30,476 nt of DNA from Pseudomonadota bacterium (GCA_023431205.1 JAEYXQ010000159.1:1-30476), one strand, 5' to 3'; positions 1 through 7,488 are shown, numbered from the stretch's first letter. Numbers and translations are program-made. Notes: generated from the sequence alone by a model not told the origin.

Positions 1-1
1 G

Positions 2-1720
2 TCGAGGCCCGCGCCGCCCGATGCCTCCGGTTGCCGCCGCCCGCCCGATCCGCTTCAGTGTCGGCGGGAGGAACCGGGCCTGGACGACGAATCGCATCTG
101 CCGCGGCAGTCGCTGCAGGCGCCGCTCGGCAACCGGACGTTCCGGGCGATCTGGATCGCCACCCTCGGCTCGAACTTCGGCGGGCTGATCCAGGCGGTCG
201 GCGCCGCCTGGATGATGACGACGATCACGACCTCGGAGAGCATGGTGGCGCTGGTGCAGGCCTCGACCACGCTGCCGATCATGGTGTTCTCCATCGCCTC
301 GGGCGCCCTGGCCGACAATTTCGACCGCCGGGTGATCATGCTGATCGCCCAGAGCGGCATGCTGGTGGTGTCGCTGCTGCTGGCGGTGATGGCCTTCATG
401 GGGCTGCTGAACCCGTGGTTCCTGCTGCTGTTCACCTTCCTGATCGGGTGCGGGACGGCGCTGTTCAACCCGTCCTGGCAGGCATCCATGGGGGATATCG
501 TGCCGCGGCAGGACCTGCCTGGGGCGGTGACGCTGAATTCCATGGGCTTCAACATGATGCGCAGCGTCGGCCCGGCGGTGGGTGGCCTGATCGTGGCGCT
601 GGCGGGGGCAGGGGCGGCGTTCGCGGTGAACGCTGTGTCCTACGGTCCGCTGATCGCAGCGCTGTGGCGCTGGAAGCCGGTGCGGCCACCGCGGCAATTG
701 CCGCGCGAGAGCTTTGGCAGCGCCATGTGGGCAGGGGTGCGTTATGTGTCGCTGTCGCCGAACCTGACCACGGTATTGTTCCGCAGCTTCCTGTTCGGCC
801 TGTCCGCCATCGCCATCCTGGCGCTGCTGCCGTCGGTGGCGGCGGAATATGTGGGTGGCGGGGCGCTGGCCTATGGCACGCTGCTCGGCTCGTTCGGCCT
901 GGGCGCGATCGGCGGCGCCTTCCTCAATGGCATGGTGCGCGAGCGCTTCAGCAACGAGGTGATCGTCCGCCTCGCCTGCGTCGGCTTTGCGCTCAGCAGC
1001 GCCGGGCTCGGGTTCAGCCGCGACCTGGTGCTGAGCCATCTGGTGCTGTTGCCGGCAGGAGCGTGCTGGGTACTGTCGCTGTCGCTGTTCAACGTCTCGA
1101 TCCAGCTCAGTTCGCCGCGCTGGGTGGTGGGGCGGGCGCTGTCGCTCTACCAGACGGCAACGTTCGGCGGCATGGCGCTGGGGAGCTGGGTGTGGGGTGT
1201 CGGGGCGGATGCCTGGGGGCCGGGCACGGCACTGGCGCTGTCGGGGACCGGCATGCTGCTGTGTGCGCTGGTGGGCTTCCGCCTGCCGCTGCCGCAGTTC
1301 AATGCCCGCGACCTCAATCCGCTCAACACCTTCAACGAACCGATCATCCGGCTCGACCTCCGGCCGCGCAGTGGTCCGATCATGGTGACCATCGACTATG
1401 TGATCGCCCAGGAGGACATCCCGCGGTTTCTCGAACTGATGGCGGAACGCCGGCAGATCCGCATCCGCGACGGTGCCCGGCAATGGGCGCTGCTGCGCGA
1501 CCTCGAGCACCCCGAGGTGTGGACGGAGAGCTACCATGCGCCGACCTGGGTGGACTATCTGCGCCACAACATGCGGCGGACCAAGGCGGACGCCGAGAAC
1601 GTCGAGCTGATCCGCAAGCTCCACCGCGGGGAAACCCCGCCCAAGGTGCGGCGGATGATCGAGCGACAAACGGTGCCACTGCGGGATGACACCCCGCTGC
1701 GGGAAACGCCGGAGGTTTGA
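2..1720 (+). CDS. MFS_3-type exporter with C-terminal ABM-like domain (left end uncertain)
   Basis: Inner-membrane major facilitator of the EntS-like MFS_3 family, probably a proton-driven efflux pump; the substrate cannot be read from sequence. Hydrophobic helices run through roughly the first 400 residues, with the MFS loop SGALADNFDRR after helix 2. The last ~110 residues (from IMVTIDYVIAQED, about nt 1378) are soluble and match the ABM-like tail known in this family, including IRDGARQW and an HNMRR segment. The frame is open to the left edge and has no ATG, GTG or TTG before nt 212. Starting at 212 would delete the first helix (FRAIWIATLGSNFGG). Either the start lies off the window, or a CTG at 80 behind GGGAGGA (66-72) is used. 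Codon use is host-like. Family call is firm; start is not. Confidence 0.85.
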   Translation, partial: SRPAPPDASGCRRPPDPLQCRREEPGLDDESHLPRQSLQAPLGNRTFRAIWIATLGSNFGGLIQAVGAAWMMTTITTSESMVALVQASTTLPIMVFSIASGALADNFDRRVIMLIAQSGMLVVSLLLAVMAFMGLLNPWFLLLFTFLIGCGTALFNPSWQASMGDIVPRQDLPGAVTLNSMGFNMMRSVGPAVGGLIVALAGAGAAFAVNAVSYGPLIAALWRWKPVRPPRQLPRESFGSAMWAGVRYVSLSPNLTTVLFRSFLFGLSAIAILALLPSVAAEYVGGGALAYGTLLGSFGLGAIGGAFLNGMVRERFSNEVIVRLACVGFALSSAGLGFSRDLVLSHLVLLPAGACWVLSLSLFNVSIQLSSPRWVVGRALSLYQTATFGGMALGSWVWGVGADAWGPGTALALSGTGMLLCALVGFRLPLPQFNARDLNPLNTFNEPIIRLDLRPRSGPIMVTIDYVIAQEDIPRFLELMAERRQIRIRDGARQWALLRDLEHPEVWTESYHAPTWVDYLRHNMRRTKADAENVELIRKLHRGETPPKVRRMIERQTVPLRDDTPLRETPEV

Positions 1721-1794
1721 GGGGGCGAAGGCTGGACGAAGGACATGGTGAGGGTGCACCAATCCACCATGCAGGCTGCCTCGGCGGGGCCGGC

Positions 1795-2052
1795 GCGGCC
1801 GCCTACCTCGTCCACATTCCGGGCATGTTTCACCTCAACTATACCGACCTGCCGCTCACCATCGCGGCGCCGGTAGCGCGGGCGCTAGGGCTGACAGGCG
1901 CAATGGACTGGCGTCGCGGCCACGACTTCATCAACGCCTATGCCCTCGCCTTCTTCAGCCGGCACCTGAAGGAGGAGCCGCAGCAATTGCTGAGCGGTCG
2001 CTCAGAGCGCTTTCCGGAGGTGCAGGTTTGGTCGCGGAAGGAGCTGATGTGA
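1795..2052 (+). pseudogene. C-terminal remnant of a PAF-acetylhydrolase/dienelactone-type alpha/beta hydrolase
   Basis: The frame ending at 2052 encodes VHIPGMFHLNYTDLPL followed by GAMDWRRGHDFINAYALAFF and a charged tail. This resembles the end of COG4188-type alpha/beta hydrolases, where the His in GMFHLN is the catalytic-triad histidine. The N-terminal two thirds, with nucleophile elbow and Asp, are missing. Upstream residues of the open frame (from 1717, overlapping the MFS stop) are Gly/Arg-rich and do not look like hydrolase. I read it as a decayed gene cut off on its 5' side. It marks the left border of the scarred accessory stretch. The family assignment rests on recognising the His-loop and tail pattern only. 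Confidence 0.55.
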
Positions 2053-2067
2053 GGGCTCGCTGAGGCG

Positions 2068-2426
2068 GTGGCTGCTTTCGACCCCATTGTCGCCGTTCGG
2101 AGCGCCGCGTTCGGCGCCCGAAACCTGCCGTTCATTCACTTCCACCCGACGGCAGAGTCGGGGACGTCTGCTGAAGAGGTCATCGGGGAAATCAAGCGGC
2201 TGCTCAAGATTGAAAAGAACCCACCCACTGTTACCCGCGCCGAAGGTCGCCTCACGCGGCGCGGTGGCTTCTTGAAGAGTACGGCCTCGTCACCGACGAC
2301 TATCACCGCACACAATGGGTGTGGTTCGCTGTGACCTTCACCGCAATCTGGCGCAATTTCTCCAGCGCTAAGTGGCGGATTGCTGGCGAGATCTCGAAGA
2401 AAAGTAGAACGGACGTTCGAGCGTGA
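2068..2426 (+). pseudogene. Unclassified coding remnant, probably frameshifted
   Basis: Two overlapping frames look coding in turn. From a GTG at 2068 the frame gives AAFDPIVAVRSAAFGARNLPF and an amphipathic stretch SAEEVIGEIKRLLKIEK, to about 2260. From about 2265 a different frame reads WLLEEYGLVTDDYHRTQWVW and WFAVTFTAIWRNFSS, ending at a TGA at 2424-2426. A frameshift near 2260-2280 would join them. I do not recognise a family in either part. The rest of the gap to 2498 shows nothing else I can support. Chance open frames are possible. Confidence 0.25.
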
Positions 2427-2976
2427 TGCCGCGAAATTCTGATCTGAGCCCAAAGTGACGAATGCTGCACGATGGGCGAATGTCGACTACCGACCTCACT
2501 ACGCCAGCGTGCGCGTCATCTCACGGATCAGATCATTTGTCTCTGGTCTCGTCGTTTGGTGCCGATATCGAAGGGCCAAAACAGTTCTTGATATTTCAAG
2601 ACCATCGATGGGTTTCGACACCAGGCCCATGTCCGAAGGAATAGCGGTGGCTGGCAGGATCACCGCACCTGACCCCTGCCGAGCAAGTTCAACTAACCAA
2701 TCCACGCGATTTGACCGATAGGCCGCGTAGAGTTCGTGACCATGATCCGCGCAGGTCCCATGCAAAACATCCCGCATTTCGCAATTTAGGCGGTCAAGCA
2801 TGTCAGTTTTAGCAAGAGTCGAAAGAGAGATCGCTCTTAGTTCAGACAACGGATGCGACTTTGACACCACGACCTTGTAGTCCTCTTCATAGAGATGGTC
2901 TATACGATAGAGGTCTTCACTGACCTTCTCTGCGGTGACTACAACGTCAAATTCACCATCTCGTAACCCGGCAAGA

Positions 2977-2980
2977 AGCT
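2977..2980. repeat. Target-site duplication AGCT, left copy
   Basis: AGCT directly outside the left inverted repeat, matched by AGCT at 4272-4275. Collapsing the two copies makes the LysR frame continuous (GAG-CTT-CTT). Confidence 0.85.
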
Positions 2981-2996
2981 GGACACCCGCAAAAAC
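2981..2996 (+). repeat. Left terminal inverted repeat of the IS
   Basis: GGACACCCGCAAAAAC, identical over 16 bp to the reverse complement of 4256-4271. Similarity stops right after position 2996. Confidence 0.95.
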
Positions 2997-3117
2997 TGGG
3001 TCACTGTGAGCACTGCGGCATGATGCCGGTGTGAGGTCCAGCGCTTTCGGCAAGATTGGCCCTTCTGCTGGGGCCGGTTACGCCAGGATCAGGCGCTTTC
3101 CGCACGTACGGACGGAC

Positions 3118-4197
3118 TCATGGCGTGGCGAGACGCTTTTCGTGAAAGACCAGACGGTCGAAGTTGTAGGCCAGGTTCGCCAGCGTCAGTTTTGCCTCGG
3201 CGCGGGCGATGCCGATGGTGCGGATGAACAGGCCGAAGCGGTTCTTCTGATGGGCAAAGACATGCTCGATCCTGGCGCGCACCGCCGACTTGGCGGCGTT
3301 GGCACGAGCCGTCGCTACCGGCATCGGCTTGCCCTTGGGCTTGCGCCGATGGATGCGGCTGGTGAGCATGCGATCGGCGAGCCAGGCTTCGTTGCTCTGT
3401 GAGCGGTAGGCGCTGTCGGCCCAAACCTCGCTACCGGTGTTCTGCCGATCGATGACCTGGCGCAGCATGCGTCCATCGGGATGGGATGCCGAGGTGACGG
3501 CAGCAGCGCGGATGAAGCCGTAGCGCCGATCGATGCTGATGTGGCTCTTGTAGCCGAACACCGGCAGCGCGATCATCGGCAGCGGCGTGCCGTCCGATCG
3601 GTAGCGCACCTTGCCGCCCACCTTGAGCGTCCAGCGCGCATCGGTATCCTTCTGTGCCGCCTTGGCCGGCTCGTCCGGCCAGATCTCCTGCGCCGTCTTG
3701 CCGTCCTTGATCGCCTGCTGCTCGCCATCGGTGTTGCGCTGCCGGGGCGCCGGCACCAGCGAGGCATCCACGATCTGCCCCGACATCGGGATGTACCCCT
3801 TCTTGTGCAGTTGCCAGTCGAAGGCCTTCATTACCCGCTTGAGCGTACCGGTCTCTGTCATGCGGTTGCGGAAATGGCGGATGGTGTTCTCATCGGGGGT
3901 ACGATCACCAAGCGAGAACCCCAGGAACCGCATCCAGCTCAGCCGATCACGGATCATGAACTCCATGCGGGCGTCGGACAGGTTGTGCTGGGCCTGCAGG
4001 ATCAGGATCTTGAACATGGCCACTGGATCAAAGGGCGGCCGGCCACCCTTGCTGCCGACGCCATAGCCCAACCCTTCAACGAGCCAGCCACGGAAGTACT
4101 CGAAGTCCACCGTCCGCTCCAACACCTCGAGTGGATCACCGTGCTGGCTCAGCGCCTCAAGGTGATCGTTCAGGCTGAACAGCGACTGCGGGTCCAT
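3118..4197 (-). CDS. IS5-family DDE transposase, 359 aa
   Basis: Catalyses cut-and-paste or copy movement of the surrounding element by binding its terminal inverted repeats. The N-terminal region (about 1-130) carries the IS5-type DNA-binding block, with KGGRPPFDPVAMFKILILQ and DENTIRHFRNR. The DDE catalytic acids are visible as Asp144 (QIVDAS), Asp261 (VWADSAY) and Glu311 (RARIEHVFAHQ). Length is typical and there is no frameshift, so it may be active. The ATG at 4197 sits 58 bp inside the right repeat and an in-frame stop lies just upstream, so the start is well bounded. The gene is read in the same direction as the LysR gene it interrupts. Confidence 0.93.
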   Translation of the reverse strand: MDPQSLFSLNDHLEALSQHGDPLEVLERTVDFEYFRGWLVEGLGYGVGSKGGRPPFDPVAMFKILILQAQHNLSDARMEFMIRDRLSWMRFLGFSLGDRTPDENTIRHFRNRMTETGTLKRVMKAFDWQLHKKGYIPMSGQIVDASLVPAPRQRNTDGEQQAIKDGKTAQEIWPDEPAKAAQKDTDARWTLKVGGKVRYRSDGTPLPMIALPVFGYKSHISIDRRYGFIRAAAVTSASHPDGRMLRQVIDRQNTGSEVWADSAYRSQSNEAWLADRMLTSRIHRRKPKGKPMPVATARANAAKSAVRARIEHVFAHQKNRFGLFIRTIGIARAEAKLTLANLAYNFDRLVFHEKRLATP

Positions 4198-4255
4198 GAC
4201 GTTGCTCCATGATCAAGCATCATCAGTGAATCACGACAGCATCAAAGGCGCGAGG

Positions 4256-4271
4256 GTTTTTGCGGGTGTCC
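4256..4271 (-). repeat. Right terminal inverted repeat of the IS
   Basis: GTTTTTGCGGGTGTCC on the plus strand, the exact reverse complement of 2981-2996. Confidence 0.95.
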
Positions 4272-4275
4272 AGCT
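4272..4275. repeat. Target-site duplication AGCT, right copy
   Basis: AGCT directly outside the right inverted repeat, partner of 2977-2980. Confidence 0.85.
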
Positions 4276-4714
4276 CGGCGGTTGACGCAACGATCAATTC
4301 TATTTCGGCTTGCGGCAATCGCGTACGAGTACGCTCCATAGCTGCCGAAATCCTGTTGTGGCCAATCGTCTCTCCGACACCGACAGAGATTGGCACCCGC
4401 TCCAAGCGCATATGACGGACCGCCTCCGCCTTCGCCTGTCTCGTCTCATCATGAGCCTTCTGCAATCTTGGCTGCATGAGTTTTCCCAGCGTCGTCAGCC
4501 TGCATCCCGCACGGTCCCTGACAAACAGGTCACCTCCAAGCTCGTCTTCAAGTTTCTTGATCGCAGTCGTCAAGGAAGGCTGGGAGACATTGGAGGCGCT
4601 GGCTGCGTGGGTGAAGTTTCGGTGCTCGCAGACAGCGAGAAAATACCTGATCTGGTTCATTTCCATCGCCGCATTCTCCGTTACATCTTCAGCCACACCA
4701 TCAAACCAAGTTCA

Positions 4715-4740
4715 ATAGTCAATGTCTATCAAAGAATAGA
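4715..4740. promoter_or_regulatory. LysR-type operator with three half-sites
   Basis: Between the divergent LysR and ABM-like genes lies ATAG-N7-CTAT (4715-4729), a T-N11-A LysR box. Immediately beyond, TCTAT-N6-ATAGA (4725-4740) reuses the CTAT arm, giving half-sites ATAG, CTAT and ATAG. Overlapping sites of this kind are typical of LysR regulators that shift position on ligand binding. Regulation of both genes from here is inference. Confidence 0.6.
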
Positions 4741-4826
4741 ATTTCGGAATTGGGTACGGGCGCATCCGGCATGGGACAAAAGTGCATCGAAACCAAACCT
4801 GAAGCACTTCAAATCAGGAGACGACC

Positions 4827-5546
4827 ATGAAAACGCAAATCCTTCAGACAGTCGCCGCACTGGCGCTGATCACAACTTCTGCAACCGCACAGGACAACCC
4901 AATGGTAAATCATACAGCCAGCTACATTGCCATGCCGGCCGCCGAAGGCCAGACCGGAGCTTTCGCGGCGTTTCTGGCTGGTGCCGCAGCGATCGTGCGG
5001 GACACAGAGCCGGGCACCGTCCTTTGGTTTGCTCTGCAAGCCGATGACACGCTCGCAATCTTTGACATCTTCGCAGACGAAGAAGCACGCGACGCTCACT
5101 TCTCAGGAGCGGTTGCGGCGGCTTTGAACCAAAACGCCGACGCGCTGGTCGACGGCGGATGGGACGACGGTGTTGTGGCGAATATCAACAACTCCGATGT
5201 CCTGTCGGTCAAGGCGCCGGTTGATCTATCCACGGCAACGACCGCAACTTACATCAAGCTCAAAGCTGCTCCAGGTAAAGGCCCCGAATTGGCAGCCTTG
5301 CTGACCGCCGCCGGCCCCATCGTCGCAGAAACTGAACCCAAGACATTGTTCTGGGCGGCGCTGCAGATTGACGAGACCAACTTCGCCATCTTCGACATCT
5401 TTGCCGACAACTCTGGCCGCGAAGCGCACTTTGCCGGACAAGTCGCCGGACTCCTGAATGAAAAGGCTTCACAATTGATCTCAGGTGGATGGGACGACGG
5501 TGTGGTGGCAAACGTCCACAACTTCGAAATCCTCGCTACCAAGTAA
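4827..5546 (+). CDS. Secreted protein with two tandem ABM-like (dimeric alpha-beta barrel) domains, 239 aa
   Basis: A signal peptide (residues 1-21, MKTQILQTVAALALITTSATA) predicts export and cleavage before QDN. Two homologous domains of about 100 residues follow (roughly 27-130 and 135-239). Each has the pattern FDIFAD...R.AHF.G.VA..LN and ends in GGWDDGVVAN followed by N and a closing LxxK. This looks like the antibiotic-biosynthesis-monooxygenase fold, where two ABM units normally dimerise; here the pair is fused. Reaction and substrate are unknown. AGGAG at 4818-4822 supports the ATG at 4827. A LysR gene and box lie divergently upstream, so it was probably inducible before the IS broke the regulator. 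Base composition is clearly more AT-rich than the flanking core genes, which suggests transfer. Confidence 0.75.
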   Translation: MKTQILQTVAALALITTSATAQDNPMVNHTASYIAMPAAEGQTGAFAAFLAGAAAIVRDTEPGTVLWFALQADDTLAIFDIFADEEARDAHFSGAVAAALNQNADALVDGGWDDGVVANINNSDVLSVKAPVDLSTATTATYIKLKAAPGKGPELAALLTAAGPIVAETEPKTLFWAALQIDETNFAIFDIFADNSGREAHFAGQVAGLLNEKASQLISGGWDDGVVANVHNFEILATK

Positions 5547-5567
5547 TCTCGAGGTGACTTGAGAAAG

Positions 5568-5597
5568 AAGTGCCCGGTGCAACCCATCGGGCGCTTT
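5568..5597 (+). terminator. Rho-independent-like terminator after the tandem-ABM gene
   Basis: Arms AAGTGCCCG (5568-5576) and CGGGCGCTT (5588-5596) pair over 9 bp with one G-T pair and an 11-nt loop, 21 bp after the stop codon. The T tract is short. Confidence 0.6.
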
Positions 5598-5619
5598 GCT
5601 GTTTGAATTTAGATTCACG

Positions 5620-5840
5620 CCAAAGCGGCCGTGCCGAAACTGGCAAGCGAAGCTCGCACTCGCCTCCGGCTTGGAAAGGGCGGCTATCGGCGGGAACATG
5701 TCCGCGCCTTCGCCCAACACGCCGAGATCGCGGACGACGCGGTCTACATCAAGGTCAGCAAAAAACACCCTATTGAGGACGCCGGTAGCCACCAAAGGAG
5801 GGAAGTCGGCTGGAATCGTGAGCAATGTCGGCTTTCGGGA
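5620..5840 (+). pseudogene. C-terminal remnant of a large serine recombinase, frameshifted
   Basis: The frame through 5631 encodes PKLASEARTRLRL, GGYRREHVRAFAQ and then IKVSK. This resembles the GGYRRxHlRALaQrVEV...GSK tail common in resolvase/invertase-type serine recombinases. At a run of six A (5760-5765) the match moves to another frame, which continues KNTLLRTPVATKGGKSAG, like the family ending LLRTLVAA...KSAG. One extra A explains the shift. The catalytic N-terminal domain is absent. The piece probably remains from an integrated element that has been lost or deleted. The 5841-5976 stretch beyond holds nothing I can assign. Confidence 0.6.
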
Positions 5841-5976
5841 CGCCGCAAGCGGCAGTCGAACGGCCAGAAAGGGGGCGCATTGCGGTCGAAGTACAGTAGC
5901 CTGCTGAACGGCCGCTTTCCCGGCTTGGGCGCCCAGAAGCGGTCGGGCAGCTTGCCACCCAAGTGCGGGCTTCTGC

Positions 5977-6357
5977 TTACCCTTCGCCTCGCCGGGTCGC
6001 TGTTTCCAGGAACGCGAGCAACTCGTCCGCGGGGGTGGGTTTGCCGAGGTTCTGGATGCCGGCGTAGGCGGGGTGGAGCAGGTCGGCGGAGGTGTAGGCG
6101 CTGGAGAGGACGAAGGGGATGTTGCGGGCCTTGAGGCGGGCGGCCACGGGGTCGCTGTGTTCGCCGCGCAATTTGACGTCGAGGACGCAGGCGTCGGGGG
6201 TGTGGGTGTCCAGCGCCAGCAGGGCCGAGGTGACCGTGGCGGTGGGACCGATCACGGTGTAGCCGGCGGCTTCTAGCAGGCGCTGCAGGTCCATGGCGAT
6301 CATGAACTCGTCCTCGACGAGGAGAACGGACAGCCCGTTTGGGTGGCGTGGGGACAA
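5977..6357 (-). CDS. Single-domain response regulator (CheY-like receiver), 126 aa
   Basis: A stand-alone receiver domain with no output domain. It has the acidic pair Glu15/Asp16 (LVEDE), the phosphoacceptor Asp60 (CVLDVKL), the conserved Ser/Thr position in VLSSAY, and the Lys in NLGKP. It starts with TTG at 6357, six bases after the kinase stop, and no in-frame ATG precedes the conserved acidic pocket, so it is probably cotranscribed with and phosphorylated by the upstream kinase. Single receivers next to HWE kinases commonly act as phosphate sinks or in protein-protein signalling; which applies here is not shown by the sequence. Confidence 0.9.
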   Translation of the reverse strand: MSPRHPNGLSVLLVEDEFMIAMDLQRLLEAAGYTVIGPTATVTSALLALDTHTPDACVLDVKLRGEHSDPVAARLKARNIPFVLSSAYTSADLLHPAYAGIQNLGKPTPADELLAFLETATRRGEG

Positions 6358-6363
6358 GATCGA

Positions 6364-7350
6364 CTAGCCTGTGACCGGCAGGGTGATCAGCACACGCAGG
6401 CCGGCGGGGTTGAAGTCGAACTCGGCGCTGCCGCCTTCGGCGCGGGAGCTGTATTCGATGAGGTCGGTGCCGAAGCCGCGCCGCTCTGGTTGTTGCACGG
6501 GTGGGCCTCCCTGCTCGCGCCAGTCGAGGAGCAAATGGTCCTTGCCGGCGACGGTTCGGCGTTCCCAACCTATGTGAAGCCTGCCGCCTTCGTTGGACAG
6601 CGCGCCGTATTTGAGGGCGTTGGTTGCCAGTTCGTGCAGGATCATGGTGATCGGGGTGATCCGGGACTGCTCGATGGTGACGGCGGGGCCGCCGGCGACC
6701 TCCACGCGGTCGCCGCCGATCGGCTCGACCGAGGCGACCACCAGTGATCCGAGGTCAGCGCCACCGCTGCTGGCGGTGATGAACTCCTGGGCACTGAGCA
6801 GGGCGGTGAAACGGCCGATGACGGCATCGCGGAATTCAGTCGCGGTGCGGTCCTTCACCTCGGTGCGGTGCAGCAGGGCGCGCACCGAGGCAAGCAGGTT
6901 CTTCATCCGGTGCCGGGTTTCGGAGAGGAGGATGTCCTTGTCGGCCTCCGCCTTCCGGCGGTCGGTGACGTCCTCGAACACCACCAGCATCTGGCTGCTG
7001 TTGTCGTCCGGGTGCAGCAGCCGGCGGGCGGTGACCAGCATGGTGCGCCGTCCGATCTCGGGGAAATCGTGTTCGACGCGAAACCCGACCACGGCGGTGG
7101 ATTTCGGCACCACCTCGGAGAGCAGATGCCGCAGTTCGGGAATGTCCCACTGGCCGTTGCCGAGGTCGAAGAGGCTGTGGCCGATGGTCTGTTCGCGCTC
7201 GGTGCTGAAGGTGCGGTAGAACGCCGGATTGGCGTTGATCACCGTCATCGACCGGTCGAGCACCGCGTGCGGGTCGGCCAGCGTGTCGAAGATGCCCTGG
7301 GACTGCACGTGACTGCTGCGCAGCACTCGGTAGAGCTCTTCGAGAGTCAC
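6364..7350 (-). CDS. Soluble PAS-HWE family sensor histidine kinase, 328 aa
   Basis: Senses a cytosolic cue and phosphorylates a response regulator. Residues ~19-130 form a PAS/PAC unit ending in VVFEDVTDRRKAE. The phosphoacceptor is His147 in ETRHRMKN, the ATPase N-box is HELATNALKYGALS (239-252), and WRE (277-279) is part of the motif that names the HWE class. There is no transmembrane segment, so it is predicted to be cytoplasmic. It lies directly upstream of the receiver gene on the same strand. It is not PhoR despite the nearby phoB: PhoR has a HisKA domain and membrane anchor. The signal is unknown; HWE kinases in alphaproteobacteria often serve light, redox or general stress responses. 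Confidence 0.9.
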   Translation of the reverse strand: MTLEELYRVLRSSHVQSQGIFDTLADPHAVLDRSMTVINANPAFYRTFSTEREQTIGHSLFDLGNGQWDIPELRHLLSEVVPKSTAVVGFRVEHDFPEIGRRTMLVTARRLLHPDDNSSQMLVVFEDVTDRRKAEADKDILLSETRHRMKNLLASVRALLHRTEVKDRTATEFRDAVIGRFTALLSAQEFITASSGGADLGSLVVASVEPIGGDRVEVAGGPAVTIEQSRITPITMILHELATNALKYGALSNEGGRLHIGWERRTVAGKDHLLLDWREQGGPPVQQPERRGFGTDLIEYSSRAEGGSAEFDFNPAGLRVLITLPVTG

Positions 7351-7441
7351 GTCTGCCTCCGGCGATCTGGTTCACTTGTCGTGCGTAACGCACAACCCCC
7401 GCAAGAGGCGTTGCAGTTTTTTTGCAGATGCCTGCGCGCTC

Positions 7442-7488
7442 TTGCGCAAAGCCGGGCACGCGCTATACTGAACTACATGGTTCAGTAT
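7442..7488 (+). promoter_or_regulatory. arsR promoter with operator palindrome across the start codon
   Basis: A good -10, TATACT (7464-7469), sits 16 bp after a weak -35, TTGCGC (7442-7447). It places the transcript start at about 7476-7477, on the A of the ATG. No Shine-Dalgarno is visible, so a leaderless mRNA is likely. The perfect inverted repeat ATACTGAAC (7465-7473) / GTTCAGTAT (7480-7488), with a 6-bp spacer containing the ATG, is a good ArsR-type operator for autorepression. Confidence 0.65.

Larger units (their letters stand above)
2981..4271 (-). mobile_element. Complete IS5-family insertion sequence, 1291 bp
   Basis: The element carries perfect 16-bp terminal inverted repeats (2981-2996 and 4256-4271, GGACACCCGCAAAAAC and its complement). 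Direct AGCT copies flank it at 2977-2980 and 4272-4275. One transposase gene fills the interior, with a 137-bp non-coding left end. A 1.3-kb size, DDE transposase and 4-bp duplication fit the IS5 family. AGCT is itself palindromic, so 20-bp inverted repeats without duplication are conceivable. Only the version with a duplicated AGCT restores the host reading frame, which favours the target duplication. Perfect ends and an intact transposase suggest a fairly recent insertion. Confidence 0.93.
2499..4666 (-). pseudogene. LysR-family regulator interrupted by an IS element
   Basis: The 5' part (4666 down to 4272) encodes the winged helix-turn-helix start MEMNQIRYFLAVCEHRNFTHAA with the recognition-helix region SNVSQPSLTTAIKKLE. 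The 3' part (2980 down to 2499) encodes the substrate-binding domain from LLAGLRDGEFDVVV to MTRTLA. Removing the element (2981-4271) and one AGCT copy rejoins the two in frame as ...STAEL-LAGLRD..., giving about 290 residues, the normal LysR size. The start at 4666 has GGAG nine bases upstream; a GTG at 4696 is possible but less likely. The split product would keep the DNA-binding domain plus 15 IS-encoded residues, so it is presumably inactive or altered. The gene lies divergent to the ABM-like gene at 4827, its likely former target. Ligand unknown. Confidence 0.9.

Noticed and set aside
2441..2454. GATCTGAGCCCAAA shared with 19503-19516
   Set aside because: A 14-bp match without inverted partner, flanking duplication or common context; could be chance.
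2977..4275. 20-bp terminal inverted repeats without target duplication
   Set aside because: Excising 2977-4275 leaves the LysR halves out of frame, whereas a 16-bp repeat plus AGCT duplication restores the frame.
6364..7350. The kinase considered as PhoR
   Set aside because: It has HWE-type motifs (HRMKN, WRE) and no membrane segment, unlike PhoR.
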